64,000 bases of DNA, from NCBI RefSeq assembly GCF_029227915.1, contig NC_079887.1:3162001-3226000 (forward strand), read 5' to 3'. Source of the stretch: Hydractinia symbiolongicarpus (lineage: Eukaryota > Cnidaria > Hydrozoa > Anthoathecata > Hydractiniidae). Made by a program: the position numbers and the translations under genes. Positions within the stretch are counted from its first letter, which is position 1, and each line of letters opens with the position of its first letter. The notes beneath the pieces were generated by a model. That model was not told the origin of the DNA. It ran no database searches and saw only the letters and a list, made by a program, of their open reading frames with translations. Positions 50,401 to 62,869 of this stretch are shown here, one piece after another.

Positions 50401-53170
50401 CTTGTAGTTTTCAGAAATGTTTTCATTTTTGATGAGACGCTTAATAAAAGTGGTTTAATCGCCGGCAAACGAAAACCTGCGATTTCCCGTAAATCCCGGA
50501 CTCGGCCCGTATAGTCAAAAGTATACAAAGAAAGTACCCAGGGAGTAAAGTCATTTCCCGAACGATTTTTTAAATTATTTTTTCACCACTAAAACGCATG
50601 GGACTTGTAGTTTTCAAAAATGTTTTCATTTTTGATGAGACGCTGAATAAAAGAAGTTTAACCGCCGGCAAACGAAAACCTGCGATTTCCCGTAAATCCC
50701 AGACTCGGCCCGTATAGTCAAAAGTATACAAAGAAAGTACCCAGGGTGTAAACTCATTTCCCGAACGATTTTTTAAATTATTATTTCACCACTAAAGCCC
50801 ATGAGACTTGTAGTATTTAAAAATATTTTCATTTTTGATGAGACGCTGAATAAAAGAAGTTTAATCGCCGGCAAACGAAAACCCGCGACTTCCCGTAAAT
50901 CCCGGACTCAGCCCGTATAGTCAAAAGTATACAAAGAAAGTACCCAGGGAGTAAACTCATTTCCCGAACGATTTTTTAAATTATTTTTTCACCACTAAAA
51001 CGCATGAGACTTGTAGTATTTAAAAATATTTTTATTTTTGATGAGACGCTGAATGAAAGAAGTTTAATCGCCGGCAAACGAAAACCTGCGATTTCCCGTA
51101 AATCCCGGAATCGGCCCGTATAGTCAAAAGTATACAAAGAAAGTACACAGGGTGTAAACTCATTTCCCGAACGATTTTTTAAATTATTATTTTACCACTA
51201 AAGCCCATGAGACTTGTAGTATTTAAAAATATTTTCATTTTTGATGAGACGCTGAATAAAAGAAGTTTAATCCCCGGCGAACGAAAACCCGCGACTTCCC
51301 GTAAATCCCGGACTCGGTCCGTATAGTCAAAAGTATACAAAGAAAGTACCCAGGGAGTAAACTCATTTCCCGAACGATTTTTTAAATTATTTTTTCACCA
51401 CTAAAACGCTTGAGACTTGTATTTTTTAAAAATGTTTTCATTTTTGATGAGACGCTGAATAAAAGAAGTTTAATCGCCGGCAAACGAAAACCCGCCATTT
51501 CCCGTAAACCCCGGACTCTGCCCGCATAGTCAAAAGTATACAAAGAAAGTACCCAGGGAGTAAACTCATTTCCCGAACGATTTTTTAAATTATTTTTTCA
51601 CCACTAAAACGCATGAGACTTGTAGTTTTCAAAAATGTTTTCATTTTTGATGAGACGCTGAATAAAAGAAGTTTAATCGCCGGCAAACGAAAACCTGCGA
51701 TTTCCCGTAAATCCCGGACTCGGCCCGTATAGTCAAAAGTATACAAAGAAAGTACCCAGGGTGTAAACTCATTTCCCGAACGATTTTTTAAATTATTATT
51801 TCACCACTAAAGCCCATGAGACTCGTAGTTTTTAAAAATGTTAATATTTTTGATGAGACGTTGAATAAAAGAAGTTTAATTGCCGGCAAACGAAAACCCG
51901 CGTCTTCCCGTAAATCCCGGACTCGGCCCGTATAGTCAAAAGTATACAAAGAAAGTACCCAGGGAGTAAACTCATTTCCAAAATGATATTTTAAATTATC
52001 TTTTCATCACTAAAACGCTTGAGACTTGTAGTTTTTAAAAATGTTTTCATTTTTGATGAGACGCTGAATAAAAAAAGTTTAATCGCCGGCAAACGAAAAC
52101 CCGCCATTTCCCGTAAACCCCGGACTCGGCCCGCATAGTCAAAAGTATACAAAGAAAGTACCCAGGGAGTAAACTCATTTCCCGAACGATTTTTTAAATT
52201 ATTTTTTCACCACTAAAACGCATGAGACTTGTAGTTTTCAAAAATGTTTTCATTTTTGATGAGACGCTGAATAAAAGAAGTTTAATCGCCGGCAAACGAA
52301 AACCTGCGATTTCCCGTAAATCCCAGACTCGGCCCGTATAGTCAAAAGTATACAAAGAAAGTACCCAGGGTGTAAACTCATTTCCCGAACGATTTTTTAA
52401 ATTATTATTTCACCACTAAAGCCCATGAGACTTGTAGTATTTAAAAATATTTTCTCTTTTGATGAGACGCTGAATAAAAGAAGTTTAATTGCCGGCAAAC
52501 GAAAACCCGCGACTTCCCGTAAATCCCGGACTCGGCCCGTATAGTCAAAAGTATACAAAGAAAATACCCAGGTAGTAAACTCATTTCCCGAACGATTTTT
52601 TAAATTAATTTTCACCACTAAAACGCATGAGACTTGTAGTTTTCAGAAATGTTTTCATTTTTGATGAGACGCTTAATGAAAGTTGTTTAATCGCCGGCAA
52701 ACGAAAACACGCGATTTCCCGTAAATCCCGGGCTTGGCCCGTATAGTCGAATGTATACAAAGAAAGTACCCTGTGAGTAAACTCATTTCTCGAACGAATA
52801 TTTAAATTATTTTTTTACCACTAAAACGCATGAGACTTGTAGTTTTCAGAAATGTTTTCATTTTTGATGAGACGCTTAATAAAAGTGGTTTAATCGCCGG
52901 CAAACGAAAACCTGCGATTTCCCGTAAATCCCGGACTCGGCCCGTATAGTCAAAAGTATACAAAGAAAGTACCCAGGGAGTAAAGTCATTTCCCGAACGA
53001 TTTTTTAAATTATTTTTTCACCACTAAAACGCATGGGACTTGTAGTTTTCAAAAATGTTTTCATTTTTGATGAGACGCTGAATAAAAGAAGTTTAATCGC
53101 CGGCAAACGAAAACCTGCGATTTCCCGTAAATCCCAGACTCGGCCCGTATAGTCAAAAGTATACAAAGAA
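47490..53170. repeat. ~28-unit second copy of the 32-unit higher-order repeat (~5.68 kb)
   Basis: The first part (47.49-48.31 kb) matches 41.00-41.82 kb, then 48.84-53.17 kb matches 42.55-47.49 kb. Between them lies the hybrid-B1 trimer cassette at 48369, which differs from the units at the same place in copy 1. One extra unit, with TCCCCGGCGAACG and GGTCCGTATAG, is present near 51190-51390. The match ends near 53170, where copy 1 continues with GGGAGTACACTC and this copy with GGGTGTAAACTC. Confidence 0.83.
48369..48976 (+). repeat. B1-B2-B3 trimer cassette with hybrid B1 (608 bp)
   Basis: The cassette carries the class A to B1 switch shared with 33367 and 38230. Private changes are GGCACGTATAG in B1, AATCCTGCGATTT and a shorter A-tract in B2, and TTTTTTATTCACCAC before B3. 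It is the last full B trimer in the window. Confidence 0.86.
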
Positions 53171-56100
53171 AGTACCCAGGGTGTAAACTCATTTCCCGAA
53201 CGATTTTTTAAATTATTATTTCACCACTAAAGCCCATGAGACTTGTAGTATTTAAAAATATTTTCATTTTTGATGAGACGCTGAATAAAAGAAGTTTAAT
53301 CGCCGGCAAACGAAAACCCGCGATTTCCCGTAAATCCCGGACTCTGCCCGTATAGTCAAAAGTATACAAAGAAAGTACCCAGGGTGTATACTCATTTCCC
53401 GAACGATTTTTTAAATTATTATTTCACCACTAAAGCCCATGAGACTTGTAGTATTTAAAAATATTTTCATTTTTGATGAGACGCTGAATAAAAGAAGTTT
53501 AATTGCCGGCAAACGAAAACCCGCGTCTTCCCGTAAATCCCGGACTCGGCCCGTATGGTCAAAAGTATACAAAGAAAGTACCCAGGGAGTAAACTCATTT
53601 CCAAAACGATATTTTAAATTATCTTTTCATCACTAAAACGCTTGAGACTTGTAGTTTTCAAAAATGTTTTCATTTTTGATGAGACGCTGAATAAAAGAAG
53701 TTCAATCGCCGGCAAACTAAAACCCGCCATTTCCCGTAAACCCCGGACTCGGCCCGCATAGTCAAAAGTATACAAAGAAAGTACCCAGGGAGTAAACTCA
53801 TTTCCCGAACGATTTTTTAAATTATTTTTTCCCCACTAAAACGCATGAGACTTGTAGTTTTCAAAAATGTTTTCATTTTTGATGAGACGCTGAATAAAAA
53901 AAGTTTAATCGCCGGCAAACGAAAACCCGCGTCTTCCCGTGAATCCCGGACTCGGCCCGTATAGTCAAAAGTATACAAAGAAAGTACCCAGGGAGTAAAC
54001 TCATTTTCCGAACGATTTTTTAAATTATTTTTTCACCACTAAAACGCATGAGACTTGTAGTTTTCAAAAATGTTTTCATTTTTGATGAGACGCTGAATAA
54101 AAGAAGTTTAATCGCCGGCAAACGAAAACCCGCGATTTCCCGTAAATCCCGGACTCTGCCCGTATAGTCAAAAGTATACAAAGAAAGTACCCAGGGAGTA
54201 AACTCATTTCCCAAACGATTTTTTAAATTATTTTTTCACCACTAAAACGCATGAGACTTGTAGTATTTAAAAATATTTTCATTTTTGATGAGACGCTGAA
54301 TAAAAGAAGTTTAATCGCCGGCAAACGAAAACCCGCGATTTCCCGTAAATCCCGGACTCTGCCCGTATAGTCAAAAGTATACAAAGAAAGTACCCAGGGT
54401 GTAAACTCATTTCCCGAACGATTTTTTAAATTATTATTTCACCACTAAAGCCCATGAGACTTGTAGTATTTAAAAATATTTTCATTTTTGATGAGACGCT
54501 GAATAAAAGAAGTTTAATCGCCGGCGAACGAAAACCCGCGACTTCCCGTAAATCCCGGACTCGGCCCGTATAGTCAAAAGTATACAAAGAAAGTACCCAG
54601 GGAGTAAACTCATTTCCCGAACGATTTTTTAAATTATTTTTTCACCACTAAAACGCATGAGACTTGTAGTTTTTAAAAATGTTTTCATTTTTGATGAGAC
54701 GCTGAATAAAAGAAGTTTAATTGCCGGCAAACGAAAACCCGCGTCTTCCCGTAAATCCCGGACTCGGCCCGTATGGTCAAAAGTATACAAAGAAAGTACC
54801 CAGGGAGTAAACTCATTTCCAAAACGATATTTTAAATTATCTTTTCATCACTAAAACGCTTGAGACTTGTAGTTTTCAAAAATGTTTTCATTTTTGATGA
54901 GACGCTGAATAAAAGAAGTTCAATCGCCGGAAAACGAAAACCCGCCATTTCCCGTAAACCCCGGACTCGGCTTGCATAGTCAAAAGTATACAAAGAAAGT
55001 ACCCAGGGAGTAAACTCATTTCCCGAACGATTTTTTAAATTATTTTTTCCCCACTAAAACGCATGAGACTTGTAGTTTTCAAAAATGTTTTCATTTTTGA
55101 TGAGACGCTGAATAAAAAAAGTTTAATCGCCGGCAAACGAAAACCCGCGTCTTCCCGTGAATCCCGGACTCGGCCCGTATAGTCAAAAGTATACAAAGAA
55201 AGTACCCAGGGAGTAAACTCATTTTCCGAACGATTTTTTAAATTATTTTTTCACCACTAAAACGCATGAGACTTGTAGTTTTCAAAAATGTTTTCATTTT
55301 TGATGAGACGCTGAATAAAAGAAGTTTAATCGCCGGCAAACGAAAACCTGCGACTTCCCGTAAATCCCAGACTCGGCCCGTATAGTCAAAAGTATACAAA
55401 GAAAGTACCCAGGGTGTAAACTCATTTCCCGAACGAATTTTTAAATTATTATTTCACCACTAAAGCCCATGAGACTTGTAGTATTTAAATATATTTTCAT
55501 TTTTGATGAGACGCTGAATAAAAGAAGTTTAATCGCCGGCAAACGAAAACCCGCGATTTCCCGTAAATCCCGGACTCTGCCCGTATAGTCAAAAGTATAC
55601 AAAGAAAGTACCCAGGGAGTAAACTCATTTCCCGAACGATTTTTTAAATTATTTTTTCACCACTAAAACGCATGAGACTTGTAGTATTTAAAAATATTTT
55701 CATTTTTGATGAGACGCTGAATAAAAGAAGTTTAATCGCCGGCAAACGAAAACCCGCGATTTCCCGTAAATCCCGGACTCTGCCCGTATAGTCAAAAGTA
55801 TACAAAGAAAGTACCCAGGGAGTAAACTCATTTCCCGAACGATTTTTTAAATTATTTTTTCACCACTAAAACGCATGAGACTTGTAGTATTTAAAAATAT
55901 TTTCATTTTTGATGAGACGCTGAATAAAAGAAGTTTAATCGCCGGCAAACGAAAACCCGCGATTTCCCGTAAATCCCGGACTCTGCCCGTATAGTCAAAA
56001 GTATACAAAGAAAGTACCCAGGGTGTAAACTCATTTCCCGAACGATTTTTTAAATTATTATTTCACCACTAAAGCCCATGAGACTTGTAGTATTTAAAAA

Positions 56101-56277
56101 TATTTTCATTTTTGATGAGACGCTGAATAAAAGAAGTTTAATCGCCGGCAAACGAAAACCCGCGATTTCCCGTAAATCCCGGACTCGGCCCGTATAGTCA
56201 AAAGTATACAAAGAAAGTACCCAGGGAGTAAACTTATTTCCCGAACGATTTTTTAAATTATTTTTTCACCACTAAAA

Positions 56278-56700
56278 CGCATGAGACTTGTAGTTTTTAA
56301 AAATGTTTTCATTTTTGATGAGACGCTGGATAAAAGAAGTTTAATTGCCGGCAAACGAAAACCCGCGTCTTCCCGTAAATCCCGGACTCGGCCCGTATGG
56401 TCAAAAGTATACAAAGAAAGTACCCAGGGAGTAAACTCATTTCCAAAACGATATTTTAAATTATCTTTTCATCACTAAAACGCTTGAGACTTGTAGTTTT
56501 CAAAAATGTTTTCATTTTTGATGAGACGCTGAATAAAAAAAGTTTAATCGCCGGCAAACGAAAACCCGCGTCTTCCCGTGAATCCCGGACTCGGCCCGTA
56601 TAGTCAAAAGTATACAAAGAAAGTACCCAGGGAGTAAACTCATTTTCCGAACGATTTTTTAAATTATTTTTTCACCACTAAAACGCATGAGACTTGTAGT
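56278..56700. repeat. Hybrid unit from loss of one unit in the 3-unit set
   Basis: After the CGTATGGTC unit, the next unit starts as the TTG variant (CGCTTGAGAC) but continues as the CCCGTGAATCCC variant, skipping the GCCATT half. This is a single-unit deletion relative to 53436 and 54654. The same hybrid follows 57226 and 63723; the window ends inside the last one. So the deletion preceded the copying of that block. Confidence 0.8.
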
Positions 56701-56889
56701 TTTCAAAAATGTTTTCATTTTTGATGAGACGCTGAATAAAAGAAGTTTAATCGCCGGCAAACGAAAACCTGCGACTTCCAGTAAATCCCAGACTCGGCCC
56801 GTATAGTCAAAAGTATACAAAGAAAGTACCCAGGGTGTAAACTCATTTCCCGAACGAATTTTTAAATTATTATTTCACCACTAAAGCCC

Positions 56890-56940
56890 ATGAGACTTGT
56901 AGTATTTAAATATCCCGTAAATCCCGGACTCTGCCCGTAT
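56890..56940. repeat. 67 bp deletion inside one satellite unit (junction at 56913/56914)
   Basis: The sequence TAGTATTTAAATAT is joined directly to CCCGTAAATCCC. In the related unit near 55471 the same left part is followed by 67 more bases (TTTTCATTTTTGATG through GCGATTT) before CCCGTAAATCCC. The spacing of flanking markers, 948 bp where five units would give 1015, confirms a 67 bp loss. Apart from single-base to few-base indels, it is the only unit I found that is not full length. Confidence 0.92.
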
Positions 56941-58244
56941 AGTCAAAAGTATACAAAGAAAGTACCCAGGGTGTAAACTCATTTCCCGAACGATTTTTTA
57001 AATTATTATTTCACCACTAAAGCCCATGAGACTTGTAGTATTTAAAAATATTTTCATTTTTGATGAGACGCTGAATAAAAGAAGTTTAATCGCCGGCGAA
57101 CGAAAACCCGCGACTTCCCGTAAATCCCGGACTCGGCCCGTATAGTCAAAAGTATACAAAGAAAGTACCCAGGGAGTAAACTTATTTCCCGAACGATTTT
57201 TTAAATTATTTTTTCACCACTAAAACGCATGAGACTTGTAGTTTTTAAAAATGTTTTCATTTTTGATGAGACGCTGGATAAAAGAAGTTTAATTGCCGGC
57301 AAACGAAAACCCGCGTCTTCCCGTAAATCCCGGACTCGGCCCGTATGGTCAAAAGTATACAAAGAAAGTACCCAGGGAGTAAACTCATTTCCAAAACGAT
57401 ATTTTAAATTATCTTTTCATCACTAAAACGCTTGAGACTTGTAGTTTTCAAAAATGTTTTCATTTTTGATGAGACGCTGAATAAAAAAAGTTTAATCGCC
57501 GGCAAACGAAAACCCGCGTCTTCCCGTGAATCCCGGACTCGGCCCGTATAGTCAAAAGTATACAAAGAAAGTACCCAGGGAGTAAACTCATTTTCCGAAC
57601 GATTTTTTAAATTATTTTTTCACCACTAAAACGCATGAGACTTGTAGTTTTCAAAAATGTTTTCATTTTTGATGAGACGCTGAATAAAAGAAGTTTAATC
57701 GCCGGCAAACGAAAACCTGCGATTTCCTGTAAATCTCAGACTCGGCCCGTATAGTCAAAAGTATACAAAGAAAGTACCCAGGGTGTAAACTCATTTCCCG
57801 AACGATTTTCTAAATTATTATTTCACCACTAAAGCCCATGAGACTTGTAGTATTTAAAAAAATTTTCATTTTTGATGAGACGCTGAATAAAAGAAGTTTA
57901 ATCGCCGGCAAACGAAAACCCGCGATTTCCCGTAAATCCCGGACTCTGCCCGTATAGTCAAAAGTATACAAAGAAAGTACCCAGGGAGTAAACTCATTTC
58001 CCGAACGATTTTTCTAAATTATTTTTTCACCACTAAAACGCATGAGACTTGTAGTATTTAAAAATATTTTCATTTTTGATGAGACGCTGAATAAAAGAAG
58101 TTTAATCGCCGGCAAACGAAAACCCGCGATTTTCCGTAAATCCCGGACTCTGCCCGTATAGTCAAAAGTATACAAAGAAAGTACCCAGGGAGTAAACTCA
58201 TTTCCCGAACGATTTTTTAAATTATTTTTTCACCACTAAAACGC

Positions 58245-58447
58245 ATGAGACTTGTAGTATTTAAAAATATTTTCATTTTTGATGAGACGCTGAATAAAAG
58301 AAGTTTAATCGCCGGCAAACGAAAACCCGCGATTTCCCGTAAATCCCGGACTCTGCCCGTATAGTCAAAAGTATACAAAGAAAGTACCCAGGGTGTAAAC
58401 TCATTTCCCGAACGATTTTTTAAATTATTATTTCACCACTAAAGCCC
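58245..58447 (+). repeat. Representative class A variant with TAGTATTTAAAAATATT and CTCTGCCCG
   Basis: This 203 bp class A unit has TAGTATTTAAAAATATTTTC where the usual unit has TAGTTTT(T/C)(A)AAAATGTTTTC, and GGACTCTGCCCG where most have GGACTCGGCCCG. It is the dominant variant in the last 10 kb, for example near 54260, 55680, 55880, 58245, 58854, 59463, 60478 and 63124, often in adjacent copies. The change creates a more AT-pure stretch after position 11 of the unit. Confidence 0.9.
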
Positions 58448-60030
58448 ATGAGACTTGTAGTATTTAAAAATATTTTCATTTTTGATGAGACGCTGAATAA
58501 AAGAAGTTTAATCGCCGGCGAACGAAAACCCGCGACTTCCCGTAAATCCCGGACTCGGCCCGTATAGTCAAAAGTATACAAAGAAAGTATCCAGGGAGTA
58601 AACTCATTTCCCGAACGATTTTTTAAATTATTTTTTCACCACTAAAACGCATGAGACTTCTAGTTTTTAAAAATGTTTTCATTTTTGATGAGACGCTGAA
58701 TAAAAGAAGTTTAATTGCCGGCAAACGAAAACCTGCGTCTTCCCGTAAATCCCGGACTCGGCCCGTATGGTCAAAAGTATACAAAGAAAGTACCCAGGGA
58801 GTAAACTCATTTCTCGAACGATTTTTTAAATTATTTTTTCACCACTAAAACGCATGAGACTTGTAGTATTTAAAAATATTTTCATTTTTGATGAGACGCT
58901 GAATAAAAGAAGTTTAATCGCCGGCAAACGAAAACCCGCGATTTCCCGTAAATCCCGGACTCTGCCCGTATAGTCAAAAGTATACAAAGAAAGTACCCAG
59001 GGTGTAAACTCATTTCCCGAACGATTTTTTAAATTATTATTTCACCACTAAAGCCCATGAGACTTGTAGTATTTAAAAATTTTTTCATTTTTGATGAGAC
59101 GCTGAATAAAAGAAGTTTAATCGCCGGCGAACGAAAACCCGCGACTTCCCGTAAATCCCGGACTCGGCCCGTATAGTCAAAAGTATACAAAGAAAGTACC
59201 CAGGGAGTAAACTCATTTCCCGAACGATTTTTTAAATTATTTTTTCACCACTAAAACGCATGAGACTTGTAGTTTTTAAAAATGTTTTCATTTTTGATGA
59301 GACGCTGAATAAAAGAAGTTTAATTGCCGGCAAACGAAAACCCGCGTCTTCCCGTAAATCCCGGACTCGGCCCGTATGGTCAAAAGTATACAAAGAAAGT
59401 ACCCAGGGAGTAAACTCATTTCTCGAACGATTTTTTAAATTATTTTTTCACCACTAAAACGCATGAGACTTGTAGTATTTAAAAATATTTTCATTTTTGA
59501 TGAGACGCTGAATAAAAGAAGTTTAATCGCCGGCAAACGAAAACCCGCGATTTCCCGTAAATCCCGGACTCTGCCCGTATAGTCAAAAGTATACAAAGAA
59601 AGTACCCAGGGTGTAAACTCATTTCCCGAACGATTTTTTAAATTATTATTTCACCACTAAAGCCCATGAGACTTGTAGTATTTAAAAATTTTTTCATTTT
59701 TGATGAGACGCTGAATAAAAGAAGTTTAATCGCCGGCGAACGAAAACCCGCGAGTTCCCGTAAATCCCGGACTCGGCCCGTATAGTCAAAAGTATACAAA
59801 GAAAGTACCCAGGGAGTAAACTCATTTCCCGAACAATTTTTTAAATTATTTTTTCACCACTAAAACGCATGAGACTTGTAGTTTTTAAAAATGTTTTCAT
59901 TTTTGATGAGACGCTGAATAAAAGAAGTTTAATTGCCGGCAAACGAAAACCCGCGTCTTCCCGTAAATCCCGGACTCGGCCCGTATGGTCAAAAGTATAC
60001 AAAGAAAGTACCCAGGGAGTAAACTCATTT
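58245..60030. repeat. 3-unit higher-order repeat, three tandem copies (609 bp each)
   Basis: The order [TAGTATTT with CTCTGCCCG]-[TAGTATTT with GGCGAACG]-[TAGTTTTT with TTGCCGGC and CGTATGGTC] repeats starting at 58245, 58854 and 59463. The first two copies end with TTTCTCGAACG, rare elsewhere. The last two share TTAAAAATTTTTTCATT where the first has TTAAAAATATTTTCATT. The third copy diverges near 60030 (TTCCAAAACGATATTTTAA). A related single copy starts at 60478. Confidence 0.9.
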
Positions 60031-61492
60031 CCAAAACGATATTTTAATATATCTTTTCATCACTAAAACGCTTGAGACTTGTAGTTTTCAAAAATGTTTT
60101 CATTTTTGATGAGACGCTGAAAAAAAGAAGTTCAATCGCCGGCAAACGAAAACCCGCCATTTCCCGTAAACCCCGGACTCGGCCCGCATAGTCAAAAGTA
60201 TACAAAGAAAGTACCCAGGGAGTAAACTCATTTCCCGAACGATTTTTTAAATTATTTTTTCCCCACTAAAACGCATGAGACTTGTAGTTTTCAAAAATGT
60301 TTTCATTTTTGATGAGACGCTGAATAAAAGAAGTTTAATCGCCGGCAAACGAAAACCCGCGTCTTCCCGTGAATCCCGGACTCGGCCCGTATAGTCAAAA
60401 GTATACAAAGAAAGTACCCAGGGAGTAAACTCATTTCCCGAACGATTTTTTAAATTATTTTTTCACCACTAAAACGCATGAGACTTGTAGTATTTAAAAA
60501 TATTTTCATTTTTGATGAGACGCTGAATAAAAGAAGTTTAATCGCCGGCAAACGAAAACCCGCGATTTCCCGTAAATCCCGGACTCTGCCCGTATAGTCA
60601 AAAGTATACAAAGAAAGTACCCAGGGTGTAAACTCATTTCCCGAACGATTTTTTAAATTATTATTTCACCACTAAAGCCCATGAGACTTGTAGTATTTAA
60701 AAATATTTTCATTTTTGATGAGACGCTGAATAAAAGAAGTTTAATCGCCGGCGAACGAAAACCCGCGACTTCCCGTAAATCCCGGACTCGGCCCGTATAG
60801 TCAAAAGTATACAAAGAAAGTACCCAGGGAGTAAACTCATTTCCCGAACGATTTTTTAAATTATTTTTTCACCACTAAAACGCATGAGACTTGTAGTTTT
60901 TAAAAATGTTTTCATTTTTGATGAGACGCTGAATAAAAGAAGTTTAATTGCCGGCAAACGAAAACCCGCGTCTTCCCGTAAATCCCAGACTCGGCCCGTA
61001 TGGTCAAAAGTATACAAAGAAAGTACCCAGGGAGTAAACTCATTTCCAAAACGATATTTTAAATTATCTTTTCATCACTAAAACGCTTGAGACTTGTAGT
61101 TTTCAAAAATGTTTTCATTTTTGATGAGACGCTGAATAAAAGAAATTCAATCGCCGGCAAACGAAAACCCGCCATTTCCCGTAAACCCCGGACTCGGCCC
61201 GCATAGTCAAAAGTATACAAAGAAAGTACCCAAGGAGTAAACTCATTTCCCGAACGATTTTTTAAATTATTTTTTCCCCACTAAAACGCATAAGACTTGT
61301 AGTTTTCAAAAATGTTTTCATTTTTGATGAGACGCTGAATAAAAAAAGTTTAATCGCCGGCAAACGAAAACCCGCCTCTTCCCGTGAATCCCGGACTCGG
61401 CCCGTATAGTCAAAAGTATACAAAGAAAGTACCCAGGGAGTAAACTCATTTCCCGAACGATTTTTTAAATTATTTTTTCACCACTAAAACGC

Positions 61493-61695
61493 ATGAGACT
61501 TGTAGTTTTCAAAAATGTTTTCATTTTTGATGAGACGCTGAATAAAAGAAGTTTAATCGCCGGCAAACGAAAACCTGCGATTTCCCGTAAATCCCAGACT
61601 CGGCCCGTATAGTCAAAAGTATACAAAGAAAGTACCCAGGGTGTAAACTCATTTCACGAACGATTTTTTAAATTATTATTTCACCACTAAAGCCC
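61493..61695 (+). repeat. Representative class A unit (203 bp)
   Basis: This is a typical unit of the majority class. It has CTGAATAAAAGAAG, CGCCGGCAAACG, CCTGCGATTTCCCG, GGCCCGTATAGTCAAAAG and CCCAGGGTG. Class A units make up all of 1 to about 2.0 kb, most units between 2.0 and 52.9 kb, and all units after about 53 kb. Variants within the class differ at a few recurring sites: GCGATT, GCGACT, GCGTCT or GCCATT near position 85; CGGACTCGG, CAGACTCGG, CGAGTCGG or CGGACTCTG near 101; and GGGAG or GGGTG near 147. Strand is given relative to this landmark order; nothing shows transcription. Confidence 0.95.
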
Positions 61696-62869
61696 ATGAG
61701 ACTTGTAGTATTTAAAAATATTTTCATTTTTGATGAGACGCTGAATAAAAGAAGTTTAATCGCCGGCAAACGAAAACCCGCGATTTCCCGTAAATCCCGG
61801 ACTCTGCCCGTATAGTCAAAAGTATACAAAGAAAGTACCCAGGGAGTAAACTCATTTCCCGAACGATTTTTTAAATTATTTTTTCACCACTAAAGCCCAT
61901 GAGACTTGTAGTATTTAAAAATATTTTCATTTTTGATGAGACGGTGAATAAAAGAAGTTTAATCGCCGGCGAACGAAAACCCGCGACTTCCCGTAAATCC
62001 CGGACTCGGCCCGTATAGTCAAAAGTATACAAAGAAAGTACCCAGGGAGTAAACTCATTTCCCGAACGATTTTTTAAATTATTTTTTCCCCACTAAAACG
62101 CATGAGACTTGTAGTTTTTAAAAATGTTTTCATTTTTGATGAGACGCTGAATAAAAGAAGTTTAATTGCCGGCAAACGAAAACCCGCGTCTTCCCGTAAA
62201 TCCTGGACTCGGCCCGTATGGTCAAAAGTAGACAAAGAAAGTACCCAGGGAGTAAACTCATTTCCAAAACGATATTTTAAATTATCTTTTCATCACTAAA
62301 ACGCTTGAGACTTGTAGTTTTCAAAAATGTTTTCATTTTTGATGAGACGCTGAATAAAAGAAGTTCAATCGCCGGCAAACGAAAACCCGCCATTTCCCGT
62401 AAACCCCGGACTCGGCCTGCATAGTCAAATGTATACAAAGAAAGTACCCAGGGAGTAAACTCATTTCCCGAACGATTTTTTAAATTATTTTTTCCCCACT
62501 AAAACGCATGAGACTTGTAGTTTTTAAAAATGTTTTCATTTTTGATGAGACGCTGAATAAAAGAAGTTTAATTGCCGGCAAACGAAAACCCGCGTCTTCC
62601 CGTAAATCCCGGACTCGGCCCGTATGGTCAAAAGTAGACAAAGAAAGTACCCAGGGAGTAAACTCATTTTCCGAACGATTTTTTAAATTATTTTTTCACC
62701 ACTAAAACGCATGAGACTTGTAGTTTTCAAAAATGTTTTCATTTTTGATGAGACGCTGAATAAAAGAAGTTTAATCGCCGGCAAACGAAAACCTGCGACT
62801 TCCCGTAAATCCCAGACTCGGCCCGTATAGTCAAAAGTATACAAAGAAAGTACCCAGGGTGTAAACTCA

